64,000 bases of DNA, from contig NC_059362.1 of NCBI RefSeq assembly GCF_019703515.2, positions 31,040,326 to 31,104,325 of the forward strand, given 5' to 3'. Positions 11,501 through 24,811 of the stretch are shown here, in pieces (position 1 is the first letter of the stretch; each line of letters begins with the position of its first letter). The position numbers were made by a program, and so were the translations under genes. The notes beneath the pieces were generated by a model that saw nothing but the letters and a program-made list of their open reading frames with translations, was not told where the DNA came from and did no database searches. The DNA is from Myxocyprinus asiaticus (lineage: Eukaryota > Chordata > Actinopteri > Cypriniformes > Catostomidae).

Positions 11501-14500
11501 TCGATGGCAATGTTGACTCAGTTCACCCGATTCAAAATAAAGATGCCATGTTGACTGTTCTAAGGGAACTGGCTGGCCTTTCAGAGACAAACAACGGACA
11601 CAACAGAGCCCACCTGGCTCACAAACTTGTTTCAATAATCCGCAAAATGAATGCAGAGACCCTGGCCACTGGTCTACCAGATGCCCTGGAGATTTCACGT
11701 TCCCTGATGTACCAGGCGTTGTTCCAGTGTGGCACACCAGAATGCAGCAGTGCCATTCTGCAGGTTCTCAGGACCTTTGACAGTTCTTCAATAGAGATTG
11801 ACGCTGCAGTGTATGCCATGGGAATGGTACCCAACCCTTCCAGAGTTCTCGTCAAGGAAATGCTGGAGATGGCCAAGTTCAAGGCTAGCAAACCCATCTA
11901 CTATGCTCTCAGTAATGCTGTCAGGAGGTGAGACAACAAGCACAAATCAGAAATAATCGTGTTGTTATTTAATCTATTTATGATTTTGACGTTTCAATGC
12001 TCTGTCTTATACAAGGCTCTATGAAGCTGAAGGACATGTCACCCCTGAGATCCAAGCAGTGGCTGATTATGCCCTTGAACACATTGGAGATTGCACAGGG
12101 GACCAGGAACACATATATTTGTCCCTGAGGGTATGTTAAAGTTTTGCTTGTATGCAACATGGCTATGTTGGTCCACCGGCTAGGCCTGCACTAAACCAGC
12201 ATCAATCAGCGTAAACCAACCTAGACCAGCTGTTTATGCTGGTCTTCTATGTGGGGTGCTTTAACATTAGAGTTAAACATAATAGCTGATTTGCGTAGTT
12301 TTGGAAAAATACAGAGCCCTGTGCTTGAAATCTCTTATTGTAGGTCATTGGAAATATGGCTGATGCTGTTGGAGCTGCAAACCCTGCTCTGAAATCAGCT
12401 ATTATCCAATGTGTGAACCAACCTGCTGCATCTCCTGAGGTCCAGCAAGCCGCTATTCAAGCTTTTAGACAGACTCATGTCTCCGAAGAGGTAACCCAAA
12501 TATACTATGTAAATGAAACACAGTTTAAGTTTGGGAAACATAAACATTCATTAGTAATGCTCTTTCTGAACCAGGGTAGAGAGGTGCTCATGCAGGTACT
12601 TCTGGATGGAGCTGCTCCAATACAGAAGCGTGTTTCTGCCTATCTCATTGTGATTAAGGACCCTCAGCCCCCTGAACTGGCTCAGCTGGTTACTGCTCTG
12701 CTTAACAATGAAAAGGTTCAGACCATGAGCTTTGTTAACTCACATCTCAACAACATTCTGAGCTCTACAACACCAGAGACCAAGGAGTAAGTAGAAATAA
12801 AAATGCATTTTAATGTAAAGAAAAAAATATATCCAACACCTTCTGCTTCTCAGACTTAGGGAGAAGATTCTCAATGCCCTCCATGGCAATGAGATCAGAA
12901 CTGTCATGGATCCAACAAAGTACTCTCGCAATTACAAGATTGGCTCTCTAGAAGGAAATGTGATCTTTGAGTCTGCAGACCTTCTACCCAATGAAGTCAT
13001 GCTGGAGATGACTCTGAATGCTTTTGGATACGACTTGGACATGATTGAGGTAAAAGAGTTTTCCAAATTTTGACATTTTCACATCTGTGGAACATTGGAT
13101 AGTGCATGTGCTCATGATGAGGCTCATGGGCTGTTCACACCAACAGTATCTAGCTTTTTAGTGCAATAACTCATTTAGTTTGTACAACCCCTAAGTACGG
13201 TTATGTCCATGGACATGAAGATTCGAATCCAGTCTCCTAATCCCATTCCCCCTCCTCTGCTTTCCTGTCTCGCTACACTTTTGTGTATGTTAAAGGCAAA
13301 AGTCTATAAATAAAATTTCACCCTTTCGGTATTTACACTGACTTTATTAATTTGTACTAATTGTCTAGACTAAAGATTAATGCCTTTATTTTGTGTTCTC
13401 ACTTTCAGATTGGGATGAACGGTAAGGGACTTGAACCCACTATTGATGCCCTAATTGGTATTGATGGATTCTTCCGTGACACTATGCAGAAGACCATCAA
13501 CTATGCAGCTGACAAATTGCCCAAAGGCAATAAAGTTTTGGAGAACATGTTCCCACGTCTGTGGAATAACATTAAGATGAAACAGGTCTTTAGATTCATG
13601 TCTTTTCCACATTATGAATGTAGGAAGCTCCATTGATGAAATTCTCTTTGTATCAGTTCAACACACTCATGTAAATTTCTCACTCTAGGCCCCTCAGAGC
13701 ATCATCAAGGAAATAACCAATAATGTTAACAAGCTCATCCAGAAGCTGAAGGCTCTGGATAACCCAGAAGCTATGATCTACCTGAGGCTTTTGGGAGCTG
13801 AACTTGGCTATCTCAAAACCAAGGATATGGAAGACATGGCCTACTCTGCTGCTTTGCTGACTGATAGCCTCCTAAAGATGTTCCCTACTGATGTAAGAAC
13901 TGTTTTGAAGAAACTTTCACTTATTTAAAGTAGTGTTTAATGGTATATTGAGGTAATGTTTTACTGATATAGACATATGTAAAAAAAAAATTGGGGGGGG
14001 GGGGATGGTTCACCCAAACTGACATTAATGTCATTATTTACTCACCCTCATCTTGTTACAAACCTGTATGACTTTCTTCTGTGGAACACAAAAAGAGATG
14101 TTAGGCAAAATGTTATCCTCAGTCACCATTCACATTCATTGTATGGAAAAAATGTACAATGAAAATGAATGGTGACTGAGGTTAACAATCTGTCGAACAT
14201 CTCCTTTTGTGTTCCACGGAAGAAAGAATGTCTTATGGATTTGAAGAAAAAAAAAGCTAATTAATAATTGTAATTGCTTACCAGAATGTCTGAATGAAAA
14301 ACAACATTAGTTGAAGAGAAAGGTTAAATGTGGTTAAATACCTTGCTAAAAACACCATATCAGTACAGCAGTGTTATGATCAAAGTGACCTTCCAGTTTA
14401 CTGGGTCACTCCACCTTGAGAATGAACCTGCAGTCTAAGCATTCACAGCTCAGATCATAAACTGTTAGGAAGTTTAAACAATCAGTTCAACATATAATGA

Positions 14501-17500
14501 CGTTTTGATACAGTTCATCAGGAACCTGTTCTCAAGCACCAACAATGATCTTTTCCTTCACTACATCTTCATGGATAATGAGTTCTATCTGCCCACTGGT
14601 ACTGGAGTTCCACTGAGAGTTGCTTTGTCTGGTACTTTTGCTCCAGGAGTGAAGGGAGGACTGAGAATTGCTCGTGACATGGTATGAATACAGCATGCTT
14701 TGACTAAGACTTTTTTTCCTATCATATGGGTAATTTTCAGTGGAGTTTTACCAAGCTACCTTAAACTCTTTGTTTGTATATTCAAACAGAGTGAGATCGC
14801 TTTCATGCCATCTGCTGGAATTGAGTTTGTGACTGAGCTTGGAGCTCTCTTACCTGACTATGTTCAGTCTGGCCTGGAGATGCATACTATCATCTACCAT
14901 GAGAGTGGTCTGAGAGCAAAGGTTGCTGTAACCAACAAGCAGATCAAGCTGACCATTCCTGCACCCCAAGCTCCAGCTAAGATCATCAGTGTGACGCAAG
15001 TTGTTCCACATTTGTCACAGAAAAAGCAATTACAATCAACAAAACCTAAAGGCACAGTATGTAAAGAAAAAAAAAAAAGTGTAATTTTTGCTCCACATAT
15101 ACGTTATCGAAATGATGTAATTTTTCCCCAATGCACAGCAACTCTTTGGTGTCAGTGACTGGTGCTGAAACCAAGACCATTCCCACCATTGCTGAACGCA
15201 TCAATATGGAAGAATGCACTCTTCTTTTCCCTGGTTTGAAGTACTGCAGTGCCCTGCAATATACTGATGCCTTTTCCAGTGATGCCTCTCCCTACTTCCC
15301 CTTAACTGGGAATAGCAAGTAAGGGAAATACTGGTTTGTTTGTTTGTTTGTTTGTTTCTTTAACCCAAAGCTGAACACTGACACTCTATTTAGATTTGAC
15401 ATTGAGCTCCACCCCACTGGTGAGGTTTCTGAATACACAGCTACTATCGACTATGCATATGAGGAGATGGTTGACAAAATGACTTTTTCCATGAAGGCAG
15501 AAGGTAATGCATTGCTTCACAAACTAATAACTTGTGATCTCTTGGAATTTCAAGCTCTATTAACTAGCAACTCAAATGTTGCCATTTTTCAACATAGGAA
15601 CATCCTTTGAAGGCACAGCTGAAGTGAAGTTCAACAGAGAGAAATACACTGTTGCTGCTGATCTCCAAATTCCTGACTACGATCTGAAAGCTGGACTTAG
15701 GATTGGTGCTGTTGACCCCAACACTAAGGGCAAGGCAACACATTCCATTCAGATTGACTTCATCAACAAGGATATACCCCAGGCATCTCTTGTTGCCCTT
15801 GCCAAGTAAGCACATATCAGTATTAAATATGTAAAGAAAAATAATAGCATAATTATTATTAATAATACATTGCACAAATAAGCTTATGAGTTTTTTCTAT
15901 ATGTTTAATTGCAGCAGAATTAATATTCTTTTAATTCTTTAGGGTAGAGACAATGAAGGATGCCATGCTGCAGGTTCAGCTGCTTGTCCCTCATCTTCAG
16001 GCTGATGCTAAAGTAACTGCAAACTTGAAATGTGCTGAGAGCCATACATTAGAGCTTGAGAGTGACCTTAAGCTCCCTGAGACTTCTTCTGTGCAGAAAG
16101 TCATTCTGAAATTTGGTACACATTTAAAGTTTTCTTTGTAAAACTACAGGAAAAAGTCAGACATTCTAATTTGTAGGGATGTCCCAATACAGATACTGGT
16201 ATGATACTTGTATCGGAATCAGGTCCGATACCACATTCATGTACTTGTGCTCGTAAAAATGCTCCAATACCAAAAACCAATATCATATGAGGTATTTATG
16301 TCATTATGTAAACAATCAGCACACAAATTAAAATCACATTATGTCTTACTGTGATTATTAATATGCGAAGGCTGCGATTTACTGAGATATATAGTTTATA
16401 TATAGTTTGCATGTGCTGCGCGCTTCAAATGTGAAAGCTTGTAAATGTGTAGCGCTGATGTTCTGCAGACATAAAGACACAAAATGCTCATACCTTTTAG
16501 AGCTCCTTGGCTCATACACGGAAAACACTACCACGAGAATCGCGCGCCTTGTTTGTAGCAGATGACAGCGAGCAGAGCGCTAATTCACTTTGTAGAGCGA
16601 GGCACATACAGACTGCATATTTACTTAATTAAATAGCAACCTTTTGTGGTTTAATAAACACATTTGGTCACGTAGTGAACTGCTTTTCCAGAATTGAGAA
16701 GCTACCATCAAAAACGGAAACGGCTTCAAAATAAAATCTTCCGCCAAAATAAAAGCTCCAATTAAATGGGAAAAAAGTATGACAGAAATTAATCACCAGT
16801 GTATAGATATGTAATATTCATTGTACTACAACTACTACTAAAAATAATATATCAATAGTAGTATTACATTTAAGCAATATCTCACATCTGTGATGCTTTG
16901 TTACGTAGCACTTAATTTGATACAAATAATACAATATTATGTTGAAAATTAATTGTTCTATTTTCATTTAATTACATTTTAATGAATTAAGTTATTTAAA
17001 TGCAATTTTGATGATAAAAAAAATCTGTATAGGTAAGTATCTGTACTCCTTGTTCTCAAAAAAAATGGTATTGGGACATCCCTACTAATTTGGTTGTGTG
17101 AATATGCATTATAAATTATTTCTTTTTCAGTCCTTTGAGATATTAGCCAATTTTCATATTTGTTTTAGTGTTGTGAAGCAGAATGTGGAAAATTTAAATA
17201 TCACAAATTTTTCAGATGCTGAGAAGATTGAGGCTGACGTTAAATCAGATGTCAGCTCTGAAATTCAGAACATTATTCCCATTGATACAATCAAAGCCAT
17301 GGTCAATCACCTTCTTGACCAGCAGATTGGCCAATCTGAGTTGAAGATCCGTGATGTCTTGATAAAGTCATTTGAGGTAAATTCAAAATAATCTTGTTTA
17401 AAACCCCATAAATTTGTTTTAAAAGTCTGAATTTTTTTCTGAAAAGCATGCAATAGAAGACAATATGATCTGGAATATAACGGTGGATCCATAATTTTCT

Positions 17501-20500
17501 AGGCCTCTAATGCTTACCTGGAACAATATGCTGCTGAGATCCCATATGTGCAAGACCTTAGGATTCTTGCCCTCCCTGAAATCACTCTTCCTGAGAGGCT
17601 GTTCCTGAATGCGTGAGTGAATTACATTCTACAGTTTATATATCACAATTTTCTGTCTACAAAGCATAACAATACATGTTAGAATACAAAATTCACAAAC
17701 AAGAATGGGGGATATAATGTTGCACATGTTTATTAATATTATGCAATAACAAAAAAGTACATTGACAGGATATTTGATTTTCTTTAAACAGTGAGGGTGC
17801 AGCTAGGTACAAGTTTGGCCAAAATTATTACACCATCACTATTCCAATTCCTCTTGGTGGGAAATCTTCTGGAGATTTCAGCTTCCCCTCTGCCCTGACC
17901 ACACCACATCTGGCAGTACCTCAACTTGGCCTGGAAATTGCTTCCATTAACATTCCTATTCCAGAGGTCTCTGTTCCTGAGACCCTGTCTGTGTCGCTGC
18001 CCGTTCTTGGAATGGCAGAGGTGTACAGTAAGCTGAGCAGCAACCTCTACAACATGGAGGCAATTGCTTCTGCAGGCAGGGAGTCTGATGAGCATCCAAG
18101 CTATTCTGCCAAGTTTGAAGTAATTGGAACAAGTCCATTAGATCTCCTTTCAATCAAATTTGAAGGTTTGTTTTGCAAACATAATTTTCCTAAGCACTGT
18201 TATTGCAGTGTATGCAGTGTGACTTATTTGTATTGTATCTATTACTTGAATGAATAATGAAAATTATTCTGCTTATATTTAGGATCTGCTTTAGTGACTG
18301 ACACACCTGGTGAATCTTTGAAGGCTGAGGTGAAAACTGCTGTCATTCACAAGCTCATTGATGCCAGAGTTAGTGTTTTTGAGGAAGTGACAACTGCTGA
18401 TAAAATCAGCGTGAAATCAAGCAGCAAGATTGAGGCAACCAGCCCCTTGGGTATGAAGATTTCTCTGGAACACACAGGCCAGGTTGGAGTCAATGCAATG
18501 GAGATTTCTGGAGATGGAAACCTGTTGGGATCTATGAAGGCTGGTCCTCTGAATGGTGATGTTGCTCTCAGGCAGTCACTTGTTCTATTCCCAGAGGCGA
18601 GAATTGATTCCACCCTAAAAGTAGATTCAAACCTTTTCCAAGCACAGAACATAATTGAAGCAGCCTTTGCCAATGGAGAGCTGGCTGTCAAATCAAAAAC
18701 TACAGCATTTGAGGACATTCTGATAAACAATGCTGAAGTCACCTTTAAAGGGTCCCTGCTTGCTCTGAAGTCAGATACCAAGGCAATGGCTCTCGGCCTG
18801 AACATCCAAAACGAGGCTGAGGCTAGTGCTGGTCATAATGTGGTTAATTTGAGGGTTAAGTCTACTGCTGACAGGTTTGGAGATAGTATCAGCTCTCAGA
18901 TTACAGCAGGTCTGGATGCCAATGGACTGGCTTTAAACAGTGATGCCTCAGCAAACCTGGCTGACTTCACAGCTTCCCACAAATACAGACTGTCCCTGAC
19001 CAAGGATGGCTTGGCTACGAGTGGCACAACATCACTAAAAAGCCCTTTGACATTTGAGAACAACTTCAGTGGAGCCCTTTATGCTTCAAAGCTTTCATTG
19101 TCTGTTGAGACTATGGGTGAATTTGCTGAGATGACAATTGAAAATACAAACTCCCTGTCTGCTTCTCTGTCCTCTTTAATTTTCACCTCCAAAGCAGATG
19201 CCATTGTTGCAGATGGAACATCATACAAGCATGACATCTCCCTTCAGGTGGAGCCATACAATACTTTAGTAAACTTCAACAATAATCTGACAGTTCTGCA
19301 TGTCAGCCTGCTTAATGAAGCTCATCTTAAGGCAGAGCCATACAAAGCCGACTTGACTGGCAGTTTAAAGCTTGCTGCTGGAGAAGAAGAATTGAAACAC
19401 ATATACGAGATCAGATACACAGATCTGGTAGCCACAGCTAAGTGTAGTACTGCTGGAAAACTTATGGGATCTTCTATGAGCCACAACACAGAAGTTGAGA
19501 TTGCTGGACTTGCAGTCACTCTCAACAATGTTGCCCGTTTCAACTCTCAGCTCCTGCGCTTTGACGGTAATGTTTACGCCACTGCTGTTCCATTCAGCTT
19601 CGTTGTTGATGCCCTTGCCAATGCTGACGGTGACTTGCATTTGTACGGAAAACAGAGTGCCCAAGTTTTCACTAAGTTCCTCCTGAAGGCAGAGCCACTT
19701 GCTTTTGCACACTCTCACGAATGCAGAGTCTCAACAACTCACAATCTGGACAATGGTGTGTCAATTGAAACCAACCTTGATAATAAGGTTGACACTGTTC
19801 TGACACCCTCTGAGCAGAAAGCCACAGTGAGAGTGAAATCTAAGGTAAACAACCATGTTCTCAGCCAAGATGTGAGCACTTACAACACCCCTGAAAGGCT
19901 TGGACTAGAAGTGTCTGGATCCATGATCACTAACCTCTTCAATACTGTTGACTCTGGCAAACAAGACTACTTTTTCTCTGCCTTCCTAAAATATGATAAA
20001 AATACCAACAGCAATGTCATCAGCCTGCCTTTAATTGAGAACATTCCTGCAGTCCTGGAACGCATCCGAATAACAATTGTTAGAATTGCTGAGGCTCTGC
20101 AGGATTGTATCAACAGAGAAGGCATTGTTGCAAAGATTCAGAACCTACACCAGCACATTATCGATTTTGTGAATGAGCTAAATCTTGAGGAAAGAGTTCT
20201 CCAAATCAGACAAGACCTGATTGCTTTCACTCAAAAGTATGCAATCACTGTAGAGGACCTGGATAACTCTCTGGTGAATCTAAAGGCTGTTGTAGAGAAG
20301 CTAGTCACTGACTTGGGCACTCGTTTAGATGAGATGGAAATGGTGAAAGAAATTTTTGCAAGTGGTACACTCTCTGACACACTAGTACAGAGACTAACAG
20401 AGGAACTGAATGCATTCAATGAAAAATATGACATCAGAGCCATGGTTCTTGCTGTTATCGAGGCCATTGAAGATGTAATTAAGCAGATTGACATGATTAA

Positions 20501-23500
20501 ACTGAAGGACAGCGACATTGCCCTTTTGCAAGATCTTGATGAACAATATGCTATTAAATCAAAACTGGAGGAAATTGTGAGAGAGCTAAAGCAGATGGTT
20601 GCAAACTTCGACCAAATGAAATTTTTTGAGGATATGAAGAACTATGTTGCCTCTGTCAACTTCAGAGACTATGCAGACCACCTTGTGGCTCAAATCAGCA
20701 AGATTATCAAAACAGCAAAACAGTTGCTTAATGAACTGGACATTGTTGACCGGTTAAATTCATTCTACATCAATATGAGAGAAATTCTGGTACAATATGA
20801 GGTTGAGCAGGGTATTGAAGCAATTCTGAACAGTGTTTTTGAGCTTAGCGATAAGTTGAAAATTGAAAAAAAAATTCAGGTTCTTGCCAACATTTTGAAA
20901 TCTATCCAGATCTCTTTTAAGCAGCTGCTGGATGAGTCCATCACATACCTAAAGACAACAGATATAAAGCAAGCCATTGAGCAATTGAACAATTGCCTGG
21001 ACAACTTCATCAAAAGTGTCAAATCATTTGACTACAATGCATTTGTGGAAGAGGCCAACAAGCAAATCAGGGAATATACTAATGAATTAAACTCCCTAAT
21101 TGTGTCACTTGAGATTCAGGAGACACTTGAGGCAACCAGACAATATGTCAACTATCCTTTGTCATCTGCCAATGCTTTCCTGGAGAGGATGAGAGCGGTC
21201 AAAGTTGCAGATGTGGTTACTGAAACACTAAAAGACCTTGAAAGACATCTAAAAGACTGTGAAGTCTTCAGTACCATTAAGGAATTTGCAGAGAGCCTCC
21301 ATCAGATATTTAGTGACATGGAGATCACAGGGGAAATTAACATCCCAACATTTTCTATTCTCTATTTCTACACTGTGCCCCCAACCACAATCTACTTTAA
21401 TGATATAAAGAATACAGTTATAGAACTTATTGACATCATCATCAACTTTGACATGCAATTGTTTTTTGTTGATGATTTCTTTGGCGACCTTAGAATGAAC
21501 TACCTGCCAGACTTTTCTGCCGTAACGCTGCCAGAGATCAACCTTTCAGAGATCTCCTTGCCTGCCATCCCTAAATTCATTGCTAAGCGGCCATTACCAG
21601 ATATTCAGATCCCAGAATTTAAACTCCCTACAGTCCCTAGTGAGCTCTTGATGCCGTGCTTCGGAAAGCTGTATGGTGAGTTTAGACTAACCATTCCTAT
21701 TTTTAACATTAGAACTACCGCAGAATTCTATAATTCCACTGAAAGTGCAGAAACCCCTCAATTCTCTGCATACATTACCTCACATGGAGCATCTTCTGAA
21801 TATGACATTCTTAAGTACAGTCTAGATTCCACTGCTCGGGTTGCTGTGCCTAAAATGAGTCGTGTGATTGTTGCTGAGACCCTGAAGATCGCACACAGTG
21901 TCCTAGAAGTTGAACATCAAGCCTCAGTAACACTCTATGGCCTCTCAGCCCAGGCTACTGCCAAGAGCGCTGTGAAGGTAATTACAGCACCATATAGTGC
22001 TGATGTCCTAAACACTGCATACTTTGCTCTGGAGGATGGAATGTCTGCAAATTTTAAAACTGTTTATAATGAAAAGGTAAACATTCCTCTGCTCTCATTG
22101 GCCAGTGAGCAATCTTATACTCACGAGTTAGTCGCTCGCCAGGACAGTGTAAAAATTGCTCTGACTTTTATAGAAGGAGGCAAGGGAAAATTAAATGCGC
22201 ATGACATCTCTGATGAGTTCAACTACAAGACTGCCCTAGATTTTACTATTAGTCCAATGACAGCCAGGCTAACCTATACTGGAGATTTTGATAGTGGAGC
22301 CATAAAGATTAAGGAGAAAATAAACACTGATGCTGTTGCCCTGAGCCACATTGATTTTAATACCCATATTGAAGTTAATTCTGGTTCTGGAGACACTTTC
22401 TTGTTAGATACTTTTGGAAAGGCTCATCTCACAGAAATGAAGTTAGAGATGAAGGCAACCCATGATACAAAGCTAGTCGGAAAACTTAGTGGTACTTTTT
22501 CCAATGTCTTTTCCATCTTAGTGCATCCCGCTGATGTGGTATTTGATTTCCTGAACAAGGGTAATGCCAAGATCAGCCTTCCAGACCCTCTGTCAGCCAA
22601 AATTGATTTCCAAAATGATTATTCTATTATCCTAAATAATGACAAGCAACAGATGAGCACTGTAGCACTTGCCCGTTTCAACCAGTATAAATACAGTCAC
22701 AACTTTACAGTTGCCAACAATGAAGATGAGACAGGCCTTTATGCTGCGGTGAATGGAGAGGCCAATTTAGAATTCTTAACAGTCCCATTCAGCATTCCAT
22801 CTATTCCATTATATACTCCATTGGTGGATTTCAAAACTACAGAAATCAATGACATTAACCTATATGAACATACTGGTCTTAAGCACTTGTTGACCACCCT
22901 TGATCAGACCATTGATGCAGATGTAAAAATTGTCTACCAGAAGAGCAAATTTGCACCCATTTTTAAATATGGTCTAATCAATGTCCCCTCTCTGGGCAAT
23001 TTGATCTCTGAGGTGTCTTTTAAGTCCTCTATATTCAACCTGAACGCTAATGCTGGTATGTACAGGGAGGACAACCTGGCAGTTCGCTTTGGTGCTACAT
23101 CTGCCTCTGTGTTTGAGGGACTGAAGGCCAAGCTTGAAGGAACCAGCAGCCTGAGCACCAAAAGTGGATTAAAATTGTCCACAGTTCTTCTCGTGGAAAA
23201 TGCCTACATTGACGGAAACCATGAAAGCACTGTAACAATGAACACAAATAACTTTGAAGTTGTACTGTCTGGGGCCACCACTGCAAATATTAACCTGCCA
23301 ATTTTTACAGCTAAAGCCAACCACCAACTTACTGCTGATAACAAGGCTCATCCAAATGCAGCTTCAACTCTAAAGATAGAGTATACTTTTGACATGCCTA
23401 TTATTAAGCTTGTTGGAAGTGGAGATACTGAAAACAAACTGAAATTTGAAGGAGCCCCAACGTTCATCTCTGTCGAGACTGCCACAAAGGGTAACATTGA

Positions 23501-24736
23501 TGGAACATTCCTTGACACTGGCTTTGTGAAGGGAGTTCTAAATAACGAGGAATCCATCTACCTGAATGGCAATAGTTTGCGATCCACTCTAAAGACAGTA
23601 AGCAATGGGAACCTGAATTATGGAGATCTTAATGTAGGATTTGATGTGGATGAAAACCTGGCCTTGGAGGCAGCAGTTAAACGTTTGTACGCTGTGCTGA
23701 AACTTTCTTTCAAAAACGAAGTAAATATTGGAGATTTTAACACAAAGGGGGGTCATAGTGCTCTGGCTACAGTTGATATGGAGCTTCTGAAATCACTGAC
23801 TGCTGATGTGAAAATTGACTTGTTTCAGCCAAGCAGCCTTGGTGACCTCAGCATCTCTGAGATATTGGTTGCGGAACTGACTGTACATAAGCAAAAAGTT
23901 GATTATTCCTCAAAGATTGTGACTCCAGTATATACCACAAATGTTCTCGCTAAGTTAGAAGGTAATGCCCCAGTCTTCGAAGCTGTTCTCAAGGCTGCAG
24001 CTACTGCTCCAGTTGTGTTCCTGGTGTATGATTTTGACAGTGAGTATTCACAAAGGCAAAAATTCAAGCATTTTCAGCAAAGTTATTGCCTTGCATTTGA
24101 AGGTAAATAAATTATTTTGCTATGCTTTCACACAAACCAGGCTCCATGGATATTACAATGGAGAATGATGCACTGATGTTAAAAGCTAAAGCTGTATATA
24201 CACATGCTGACTTCACTATGGACATCAGCAATGCTATTAGCATGAGGTAAGTAATGTGTTAAATGTTTTTCTAAACGAAATGAGGCTTCTTATGTTAATG
24301 TTAAAGGAATATTCTGGATTTAATACAAGTTAAGCTCAGTCAACAGCATTTGTGGCATTACCGCAAAAATTTATTTTGACATGTCCCTCCTTTTCTTAAA
24401 AAAATCAAGAAAAAATTAATTAGGTTACAGCGAGGCACTTATAGTACAATGGAAGTGAAGAGGGCCAATCCGTAAACATTAAAATACTCACTGTTTCAGA
24501 AGTATATCCACAAGACATAAACAATATGTGCGTTAACATGATTTTAGTTTGATAAAATCGCTTACTAACCTTTCTGTGTAAAATTATATCCAGTTTTACA
24601 ACTTTGTTGCAATGATGAAGTAACACTGTAAGATGAAGAAAAAGAATGAGCTTTATTGCCAAGTATGCTTACACACACAAGGAATTTGTCTTGGTGACAG
24701 GAGCTTCAAGTACACAACAATACAAAAACAGCAACA

Positions 24737-24811
<75 letters not shown>

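Noticed and set aside
12178..12250. Repeated 'accagc' motifs in apoB intron 10
   Set aside because: Short, irregular, and without terminal repeats or target duplication.
18283..24039. An apoB-48-type RNA editing site
   Set aside because: I did not find a convincing CAA plus mooring sequence, and fishes are not known to use this editing, so no claim is made.
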